This document shows positions 24,358 to 32,454 of a stretch of DNA of 64,000 bases, piece after piece. How positions within the stretch are numbered: the stretch's first letter is position 1; each line of letters opens with the position of its first letter. Origin of the DNA: Wurfbainia villosa (Eukaryota > Streptophyta > Magnoliopsida > Zingiberales > Zingiberaceae); assembly GCA_025175895.1 (NCBI GenBank), contig CM045989.1, positions 21,259,928 through 21,323,927 of the forward strand, read 5' to 3'. A program made the translations under genes and the position numbers. A model generated the notes under the pieces. The model was not told the origin of the DNA and did not search any database. It saw nothing but the letters and a program-made list of their open reading frames with translations.

Positions 24358-25014
24358 TGTTGGTGCAATCAGCCCAGGTCACGATTGACCAGACTCGAGT
24401 TTGACTTGAGTAATATTTTGATGTTTTATAATGGGTTGACTATTGTTTGATAATGGTTGACTATATGGTTGACATGGGATTAACCATATGATAGAGAAGT
24501 CCAAGTGGGACACTTGGTAATTAGAAAGTCCAAGTCTTGTGTACTTGACATGGAAAGTCCAAGCATGAGTCTTGACAATGGTAAAATCCAAGTCATGAGT
24601 ACTTGGTATGGAAAGTCCAAGTCATGAGTACTTGGCAATTGGAAAGTCCAACATGGAGTTGGCAAGGGAAGTCCAAGGGTGTGAGATTGGCAGTGTAAAG
24701 TCCAAGCGGTAGTCTTGGCGGCATAAGTCCAATGTTTGGTGGCGTAAAATCCAAGCGTGTATATTGGCATCGTAAGCCCAAATATGCCTTGGCGATGTAG
24801 ACCCAGTTAGCATTACAATAGCCGATGAAAGCATCTAAAGGCTAGTATATGGATGAAAAAGTCATGGATGACTTGGAGGGATCTAATAGGCCTGAGGCTA
24901 ATGGAGGTGGCTAGAAGGCTTAGGTCTAGTATAAAGGTGGCCTATCAAGTATGAGGGCATCATACTTAGGCTAAACCTCATGGTTGAGGTTTGTCAGTCG
25001 ACTGGGGTTATGGA
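24358..25014 (+). repeat. Second S-type LTR head, cut by element A
   Basis: Begins TGTTGGTGCAATC, repeats the layout of 23571-24357 with about 11 hairpin units (24495-24797), and reaches CAGTCGACTG at 24995-25004 before element A interrupts it at 25015. The two heads differ clearly in sequence and unit number, so this is a separate insertion or an old duplication. Confidence 0.65.
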
Positions 25015-25459
25015 TGTGAGGGCAATCAATCCATGTGATGTGGTTTTGATGTGTGTGTCAAAGGGTTTAAGTTAGGATTGATATGGATTTGATATGTGCG
25101 TTGAAGTCATGCAGGACTTAGTAATTCGCACATGGAGCATTGACAAGTTTCACCTCTAATGACTTGGTCTTTGAGTCAATGAAATATGCATTGCGGAAGC
25201 CATGTGCTTGGTGCATCCGAGGGACTGCCGAAGGAGGAGCATTGGAGTGAAGCCGAAGGAAGTAGACTTCAGGGCGAGACGCGAAAGATGGCGCTGCGAA
25301 GCCGTGCGCTTGGCGCATCCGAGGGACGTGGCCAGAAAAAGAGAACTTCGAAGGTGAGAGACTCCAAGGGAATGAGAGTGAGCGAATGTAACCTGAGACG
25401 GGTAGCTCATTAGGCGAACTTGTCCAATTAGCTAAGTGTCGAATGAATTTTCTCGACAC

Positions 25460-25788
25460 TAATCGACTGCTATAGGTAGCAATTGACTGCTCCAAGTCGT
25501 TTGGAGACTCGACTAGTGTTCGAGTCCAAGTTCTGGCCGAACAGTCGATTGCCAGCTTGTGGCAGTCGACTGCTTGCTCCATCAGTCGACTGCCAAGGGG
25601 AGCAGTCGACTGATGTCAAGGGTTTCGGGTACAAAAGCTTGAGCAGTTGAGTGCTTGCTTCCGACATTCGACTGTTGGCTCCATCAGTTGACTGATGTGG
25701 GAGCCATTGGTTAAAATCCAATGTGGAAGAAGCCGTTCCGAGGCAACAACTACAGGGGAAGTCGACTGATCGAGGCATTAGTCGACTA
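25460..25788. promoter_or_regulatory. Array of CAGTCGACTG palindromes, ~20-bp phased
   Basis: Perfect CAGTCGACTG starts at 25563, 25583 and 25603. One-to-three-base variants start near 25460, 25480, 25542, 25643, 25665, 25685, 25759 and 25779. Most gaps are 20-22 bp or a multiple. The array sits directly upstream of the LTR TATA box, where U3 enhancers lie. That it binds a dimeric factor on one DNA face is inference. Confidence 0.65.
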
Positions 25789-25821
25789 CCAGGCGCCCAA
25801 TGGGAAGAATGAGTTCTTCCC

Positions 25822-25827
25822 TATAAG
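25822..25827 (+). promoter_or_regulatory. A LTR TATA box
   Basis: CTATAAGAAGGGG at 25821, about 35 bp after the last palindrome. The related LTRs have TATA boxes at the corresponding place (B 39936 and 44242, C3 48991 and 61819, C4 54221 and 58381, all minus strand). Confidence 0.6.
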
Positions 25828-26111
25828 AAGGGGCCTTTGGACACTTGGGGAGCCTAATGCTTAATTCTTAAACATCCTCACAAGTGCCCAAACAAGTTCC
25901 ACTCTTTTGGGTCGTGGACTAGCGGCAAGGGTCGTTAACCACGTTACGACTTTGTGTTAGCATTTGTTTTCTTGTCACTCTTAATTGTCTTTAGTTTTTG
26001 TTATTCCGCTGCGCTAACGACTTTGTAGATGAGTAATAGATGAGTAAATTCCACCGTACGCGAAAGAGGGCTATTCACCCCCCTCTAGCCGACCACCGAC
26101 GTTCCAACAAG

Positions 26112-26122
26112 TGGTATCAGAG
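26112..26122 (+). other. A primer binding site (initiator tRNA-Met)
   Basis: TGGTATCAGAG two bases after the LTR end, complementary to initiator tRNA-Met. Confidence 0.88.
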
Positions 26123-26172
26123 TCAAGTCTCTTATCACCAGACTCACCGCCGCAACAAGCACAACAACAACG

Positions 26173-27885
26173 ATGGCCGACTCCAACATTCATCTGCCAA
26201 AGTTAGAGGGCGAATTCACTTGGTGGAAGAAGCGAATGGAGGTATTTTTCGAAATCGACTTCGATATTATATTGATAATGGAAAACAATTTTGAGATGCC
26301 TAGGGATGAAGAGGGGAGACTACTAGAGAAGTCAAGGTGGACTAAAAAGCAAAGGGAGGAGCACCTTGCAAATTCAAAGGCCAAGCACCACCTCTTCAAT
26401 GTACTCCCCCAACAAGAAATAAATCGAATTATAGAGTGTGCAAGCGCCAAGGAAATGTGGGAAAGATTGGTAGAACTTCATGAAGGCACTTCAAAGGCGA
26501 AGCTTGCAAGAAGAGACCTTCTTCGCTCCCAACTCAACAACATCAAACTCGATAAAGGGGAGAAGATATTATCACTACACTCTAGATTCAAAGAAATAAT
26601 TAATGGATTGTCTAGTGTAGGTGAAAAGCTCTCCAATCGGGATATGGTGATGAAGGCTATAGATGCCTTTCTTCGGTTCTCAAAATGGAGCTCCATGGTG
26701 GACTTCTACATCTCCAAGAATCTAGAGGTGAGCACTCTAGAGGAATTCTTCTCCACCATGGAGTTACATGAAACAAGGCTTGAGGGAATAATTGAAGAAC
26801 CAAGCATCAAGCCATCAAGGGGAGTGGCACTAGTAGCAAGCAAGGGTAAGAAGAAGAAGGAGATGCCACCTTCATCATCAGATGAAGACTCCTCTTCCTC
26901 CTCCATGGATAGCACGGAAGAAGCCTACATGGTAAGGAAGGTAAGACGTGCACTTAAAAATTTTAAATTTAACAAATCTAATGATAGGAGGAGAAGGCCA
27001 AGGAGGAAGATAATTTTCTACAATTGCCAAGGAGAGAGACATATAAGAGATGATTATCCCCTCTTGAACAAGAGCAAAGAAGAAAGGAGGAAGAAAGAAG
27101 AAAAGAAGAAAGGGAACAAGAAGAAGGAGGATGAAAAGAAGGCCAAAGACAAGGAGAAGGCTAAGGCACATAAGGCCACATGGTATGATCCTTCATCCTC
27201 ATCGGAAGAAGAAGAGGCCTTCACAAACCTTGCTCTAATGGGGATAGATGATTTGGACTCCACCTCCTCCGAGGAAGAAGAAAGAAGCACTAGTGAGGAG
27301 GAGAGTTCAAGTGAAGGGGGAGCGTCCTCATCTTCATCCTCATCATCGGAAGGGGATTTGGTAAGTGAGGTAACAAATCTCCCTCCCAAGAAAATTATGT
27401 CTATGATTTCTAGCTTAACTAAGGAATTATTTAGGGCTAAAAAGGAAAACAAAAGCATGAAAAATGAAATTAAGGCCCTAGAAGAAAAGCCAGAAAAATC
27501 ATATTTAAATGTGAATGATAATGTTTCTTCTAGTATCAATAATGCATGCTCACATGATGATTACATGCCTTTTAATGTTAATGATGCATGTATTGAGGAG
27601 AATAGCGTTTTAAGAGAAAAAGTAGACCATTTAACTAAGACCCTAGAGAAATTCACAATAGGCTCCAACACATTGAACATGATCATAGGGAGCCAAAGGG
27701 AAAGCTTTAATAAGAAAGGCCTAGGTTATAAAAGAAATAAAAATGAAAAGACCTATAATTGCCTAATTGCTACGGGTCAAGACAAAAATAAAACGAAAGA
27801 TAGAAAATGGATCCCTAAGAAATTTTTAGTAAACCCTATAGGAAAGAACTTATATTGGGTTCCCAAATTCATTCTCAAGGGTTAG
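26173..27885 (+). CDS. gag: A Gag protein, 570 aa, open
   Basis: Structural protein of the gag-only element. The start ATG (MADSNIHLPK) lies 50 bp after the primer site and matches the B start (MAGSNIHPPK). Residues ~10-190 are the copia-type Gag/UBN2 capsid region (WWKKRMEVFFE, LHEGTSKAKLARRDLL, a MELHETRLEG segment). Lys/Arg-rich sequence and a degenerate zinc knuckle follow near 280-293, where the first and last Cys are replaced (FYNCQGERHIRDDY); B keeps CYNCQGEGHIRDNC. Then come Ser/Glu-rich acidic stretches (~340-395), probable coiled coil (~400-500) and a C-terminus typical of SIRE Gag (GSNTLNMIIGSQ, KWIPKKF, YWVPKFILKG). No protease or pol follows. The frame is open although A is the oldest member of the nest; nucleic-acid binding is probably impaired. 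Confidence 0.88.
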   Translation: MADSNIHLPKLEGEFTWWKKRMEVFFEIDFDIILIMENNFEMPRDEEGRLLEKSRWTKKQREEHLANSKAKHHLFNVLPQQEINRIIECASAKEMWERLVELHEGTSKAKLARRDLLRSQLNNIKLDKGEKILSLHSRFKEIINGLSSVGEKLSNRDMVMKAIDAFLRFSKWSSMVDFYISKNLEVSTLEEFFSTMELHETRLEGIIEEPSIKPSRGVALVASKGKKKKEMPPSSSDEDSSSSSMDSTEEAYMVRKVRRALKNFKFNKSNDRRRRPRRKIIFYNCQGERHIRDDYPLLNKSKEERRKKEEKKKGNKKKEDEKKAKDKEKAKAHKATWYDPSSSSEEEEAFTNLALMGIDDLDSTSSEEEERSTSEEESSSEGGASSSSSSSSEGDLVSEVTNLPPKKIMSMISSLTKELFRAKKENKSMKNEIKALEEKPEKSYLNVNDNVSSSINNACSHDDYMPFNVNDACIEENSVLREKVDHLTKTLEKFTIGSNTLNMIIGSQRESFNKKGLGYKRNKNEKTYNCLIATGQDKNKTKDRKWIPKKFLVNPIGKNLYWVPKFILKG

Positions 27886-27961
27886 GAAAACCCTAGGATA
27901 GTCAACCATGAGTGGACTCTACTTATATCATATTGAATGGTTGACTTAGGATAATATGAGT
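27886..27961 (+). other. A: start of 3' non-coding region
   Basis: Matches B just downstream of its gag stop (reverse of about 41973-42047) and ends with TGAGT (27957-27961), the left target duplication of G. Confidence 0.8.
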
Positions 27962-29822
27962 TGTAACACCCCCCCCCCCCCACCCCCTAGTCTTTTCACT
28001 CTCTACCAGGGGAGATGTCACTACTTTACTATCTCTATCTTTAATTCATGCAATATACTAATGCAATATGCTAACAACTAAAATAATCATAAGGACCTTT
28101 ACATCACTTAAACAATAACCATTTCAAGATCTTCACCTAACATGCAAGTATTAAAACTAACCCAATATGACTCTAGCATTCTTTGGTCTCAACCATAAAT
28201 AATCCAGTTGAACTTCAACAATATCAAAAGAAAACAAGAAACTAAAAATCTGATTTAGACATCTGCACTTAGGATCTTTTACTTCCACTGTTCCGTCACC
28301 ACACACACCCAGTACTTCATTCGCCATGCCACCTTACTGAAGCTTTTATTTACCTTTATCTGCAGTATAAGGAAATGCAAACTGTAAGCAATAACGCTTA
28401 GTAAGTGCTTTCTATTCTCACAAAAACATGCACTATATGAAATCATGCAACTAGTTCTCTTACCCTTGATACATTGATACACATGCAAGCACAACTGGAA
28501 ATCATAATTATGAATACATATCTCTTGTATAAACCATGCTCTTAAGTATTTTAAAACTTATAAATAGTGTATCTGAACTGAAATGATTAACTTTGAAAAC
28601 TTTTACTTATACTTATACTGATACTTCAAAATAATAATCATCCTGGATATGGCCCCGACATAGTACCAATGAGCGTGCTTTCCTAATAGGCCGGGGTGGC
28701 CAACCACCGAACCTACTAGGGTAACTAAAACTGAGGGCCTTGGCCCGTGGGCGAAACTAATGCTCGGTACATGCCCTGTCAAAAAGTAAAATACTTCCTT
28801 TATACTTATATTCTTATACATACTGAAAGAAATGCTCTTAATCCTCTAAACCATGAATGGGGAGCACCATAAAGATCATTATGCTCTTGACCCACAAAAC
28901 TGAAATGGGGAGCATACTGAAGATCGTTGTGCTCTCAATCCTCAATTTGAACGGAGAGCATCTTTGTATTTTCTTTATAAAGGAAATATTTTTACATCTT
29001 ACTCTATATCATGCATATAATTGTAAGCTACAACTCATCTACAACATGCATGATCATAAATCATATTCTTATCATGGATCTAAACACGATGCTGAATTAC
29101 CCATAACATAACGATAAAATCACGTAACTGAAAACACCATGCATAACTGAAAATAACATGCACATAAAAACATATCAATAATATACGATAACTACTTATA
29201 CTGCAGGTGAGCAATACTTACCTCCTATGCTTTTCCCAATTTATACCGCTAGATTTCGTAAGGAAAAGATCTCCTACGTGTTCCTTTGCTTTAGCGTGAT
29301 ACTCTATCAAGTTCTTGAGGAGATCCCTCTTGAAAATCCCTCTTGAATTATTCAATGGTGGAGAAATTATAAAGGCTCTCTCTCTTTTTTTTTCTTTAGT
29401 TTTCCTCGGTGGGGAGAGGATCGACATTTGGAAAAAATGAGAGAGAGAAATAGAGAGAGAGGGATGGCTGGAAAAACTAGAGAGGGAGATGAGAGGCAGT
29501 GGCTGGAGGGAAGAGGGAGAGAGAGAGAGGGGGCGGGAGTGGTCGGCGGTGGGAGAGAAGTGGGAGAGAGGGGTTTAGGGTTTAGGGAAAAAGAAATATA
29601 ATTTGGGTTTTCTTAACTTAATTACCCTTTAAATAATTAATCAAATTAACCAACTTCTCCTTTTTTTTCGCCTATAGATATATTTTGTTATATCCTACTC
29701 ATTGGTAATCTTATGACTTAGTGATAGGAAGCCTATTTCCCCAAACCAATGGTTCATGGTTCGAGCCCCGGCTAACGAACCATTTATTTGAACTTTTTTT
29801 TATTCCTATTCTTAATTATCTC

Positions 29823-29854
<32 letters not shown>

Positions 29855-29941
29855 TATTCCTATTTTTATTATTTCTATTCTTATTCTTATTTTTATTTTC
29901 CTCTAATAAAAAATATAGGAATTAAAATTTGGGGTGTTACA
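27962..29941 (-). repeat. G 3' LTR (1980 bp)
   Basis: Starts TGTAACACC with an unusually long C run (about 27968-27986; shorter in the right LTR) and ends GGGGTGTTACA. A CT-rich leader-like stretch (about 29370-29560, minus strand), two telomere-like TTTAGGG units near 29574-29588 and a tRNA-like module (29701-29785) are included. Confidence 0.92.
29701..29870 (+). repeat. tRNA-like / possible SINE module in the G LTR
   Basis: A B-box-like GGTTCGAGCCC (29758-29768) follows an A-box-like TGACTTAGTGATAGG (29714-29728) about 30 bp earlier. After a GGTTCG/CGAACC stem come a T run and a TTA microsatellite (about 29828-29860), the order seen in tRNA-derived SINEs. The other G LTR carries the same block at 63113-63260, so it was present before insertion. 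It lacks a full tRNA cloverleaf. Confidence 0.4.
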
Positions 29942-29974
29942 ATCCCTTATACCTTATAAAAGTTTCGTCCTCGA

Positions 29975-30612
29975 AACTTAAAACAGCTCGGGGTACTTTT
30001 GCTTCATGTCATCCTCATGTTCCCAGGTTGCTTCTTCAATCCTTTGACTTTGCCATAAGACTTTTACTAATGATATTTCTTTATTTCTTAGTTTCCTGAT
30101 TGCTCGATCTATTATTTGAATAGGTTGACTTTCATAACTTAGATATGTCTGAATCTGTACTGTCTGTGGCTCAATCACTTGGTTGGTGTCTGGGACGTGC
30201 TTCTTAAGCATTGAAACATGAAATATATTGTGGATAGCTGACATTTCCTGTGGTAGCTCTAGCTCATAAGCTACCTTACCAACTCTCTTGGTGATCTGGT
30301 AGGGGCCTACATATCTAGGACTTAACTTGCCTTTCTTTCCAAATCTCATTACCCCTTTCATAGGAGCTACCTTAATGAACACTGAATCTCCGACTTAGAA
30401 CTCTAGGGGTCTGTGTCAGACATCGGCGTAACTCTTCTGCCGACTTTGGGCAGTCTCTATCCTTTGGGCGTCCCTCTTCATACCAAGCCACCAGAATTTC
30501 CCTTTCATATCTTGATACATCTTGGTGGATCCAGGATGATCGAATATGGGGTCCCATGAGCTTCTTCTAGGATCTCCTTTCTTAAGTCTGGGTCGTTGGG
30601 GATACATAGGCG
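29975..30612 (-). pseudogene. pol: G integrase ends and chromodomain
   Basis: Minus strand from 30612: the N-terminal zinc-finger end of gypsy integrase (PNDPDLRKEILEEAH, then HPGSTKMYQDMK and FWWLGMKRD, with a frameshift between). It passes abruptly into AQSRQKSYADV, which in intact Tekay integrases lies some 300 residues further on, so the catalytic core (DDE) is gone. After stops near 30395-30425 an open part (30382-29978) carries the GKLSPRYVGPY and NIFHVSMLKKHVPD motifs and a C-terminal chromodomain ending WEHEDDMKQKYPELF. That domain would steer integration to marked heterochromatin. The upstream half of the gene lies at 39264, beyond C2. Confidence 0.88.
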
Positions 30613-32440
30613 TGTTGGGTTTTCCGAGCCGCAAAAACCGCTTTTTGCGTTGCGGAAACCTCGGAAGCCCCGGCCACGGATCCGTGCGAAGTATAAAATT
30701 ATAATTACATGTATGTGCTTACAGAAATCCTAGATCTACCTTAGATCTAAGAGGTTAGAACGTTACCCTCGTAGCGACGCCCTTCGCTTATCCCGCTCGT
30801 CCAAAAGTTCGCCGGAACTCGAGAGTGTCAAGTGCACACTCCTCTATGGTATCCACACAAGCAATAGGTGGAGAAAACTCAACCTTGAGTGTGCTAGCAC
30901 TCCTTGGTTGGCTCGGCCAAAGAGAGGGATGGGAGAGGGAGAGCTTGAGAGAAAAGGTTCCAAGGAAGAAGATGAAGTTGGAATTAACTCACCCAAATGA
31001 ATTTCATCTAATGAAACCCCTAAAGTGGCCGGCCACTTCAAGGAGAGGGAGTTACATGCATGCATGTAACTCCCATGACCCTTGGTCTCCCTCATGATGT
31101 GGCACCAATTGACCAATTCAATGATGATGTGGAGCATCATCATTGGCCGGCCATGCCTAGTCATCATCATGACATGGCATTTGGTCAAGTCAAACTTGAC
31201 CTTTCATCTTCCCTCTCAAGTCAAGTCAAACTTGACCTCTAATCTCCCATGGTTGATCAAATCTAACCACTTGACTCAAGTCAATTTAATATAATGAATC
31301 TCTATTCATTAATTTAAATTGATTTGATGAATCAAATCTCAATTAGACTCATTCAACACTTGAATCAACTTGAGTCTAACTCAATTAGTCTAATTTGGAT
31401 TACTCTTAATCCAATTTGGTTCATCCCATGAACCTAATCCTCATGGTTCATCATATGAACCTAATCTCCATCTAATTGCTCTATGTGTGTGACTTATAGG
31501 TTCTTGTAACGTTGGCAATGTCCCTAAACCGATTTAGGAACATAAGCAATGAGCGGTATCTAGCAACACATCATTGCTACCCAAGTTACAAGAATGTTGA
31601 GCTCCAACATCACCTTTGTGACTACTAATTGTGACTCACAATATGTGACAATGTCCCTCTATCCTTGACATCTAGATTGACCAATCGAGGCATAGACCGT
31701 GTCATCCTGCACAATCTAAATCTTGAACTCCAAGTAGACTCACTCTAATCAAATGAGCTCAATATCTCATATTGACTCATTTGGGCATGGCCATGCACTT
31801 CGTGGTCTCACTCTATCAAGAATATCGATGTCACCCCTGTCATATAGGAGGGATAGATCCCATCTACATCACTCACATCCCTCCGTATAATTTGTTACAT
31901 ACCCAAGAATCGCTTTTATAGTCCACCCATTTACGGGTGACGCTTCGACGGCCAAAGTATGCAACTCATTATGTAGGGAACCATGGTGACTTCGTGTCTA
32001 AGGACTAATAGTCATACTAATAGCCACATGAGAAAGTATATGACACTCATATAACGATCCATGATACTTTCTCATGGCGGGTCATTCAGTATACATTCTC
32101 CAATGCATACCCATGTGTCAACTTGATATCTCATATCCATGACTTGTGAGATCAAGTCCTCGTGTTGACCTACATGCTAGTCTCTACGCATTAACATTGT
32201 CCCTGAATGTTAATACTCGACTAGGAATGATTAAGAGTAGTGTTCTCTATATCATCTCATTATCGATTCAACCAATCGATTGATATAGATAAGAACCTAC
32301 TACTCAAGGACATTATTATATTTAGTTATTTGGCACCAATACAAGTAAATATAATAACCATGCCTTTATAAATAGGAATATGATACAATAAAGTCCATAC
32401 AACAATCATCACATGATTGACTCTAGAGCTTTCACTAACA
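30613..32440 (-). repeat. C2 3' LTR (1828 bp)
   Basis: Begins TGTTGGGTT and ends CTAACA. It matches 37453-39263 with scattered substitutions and small indels. A perfect 28-bp palindrome (31047-31074, centred on the RY 20-mer) and a perfect 16-bp palindrome AAGTGGCCGGCCACTT (31023-31038) lie 8 bp apart. Confidence 0.93.
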
Positions 32441-32454
32441 ATCTCCCACTAGCA

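Larger units (their letters stand above)
25015..26109 (+). repeat. A 5' LTR (1095 bp)
   Basis: Begins TGTGAGGGCAATC (B: TGTTAGGGCAATC) and ends CCAACA two bases before the primer binding site. It shares its first ~170 bp with the B LTR. The middle is replaced by a palindrome array (25460-25788), followed by a TATA box (25822) and the conserved CACCCCCCTCTAG motif near the 3' end (about 26077-26089). Confidence 0.85.
25015..27961 (+). mobile_element. A: gag-only SIRE-related retrotransposon (left part)
   Basis: 5' LTR 25015-26109, primer binding site at 26112, one gag frame 26173-27885, then non-coding sequence cut at 27961 by G. The element resumes at 63349 and leaves the window. It matches B in gag and in the non-coding part beyond the G insertion, so B predicts the whole layout: gag, about 1.3 kb non-coding, 3' LTR, no pol. 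Such elements are known as TR-GAG. The 5' flank is ATGGA (25010-25014); the 3' duplication lies outside the window. Confidence 0.85.

Noticed and set aside
23657..24797. CRISPR-like array
   Set aside because: Units are directly adjacent, diverged and have no unique spacers; this is a plant LTR minisatellite.
27054..27539. 161-codon minus frame across A gag
   Set aside because: Antisense shadow of the Ser/Glu/Lys-rich part of Gag.
29701..29785. Functional tRNA gene
   Set aside because: Only A/B-box-like words; no acceptor stem or anticodon arm can be paired convincingly.
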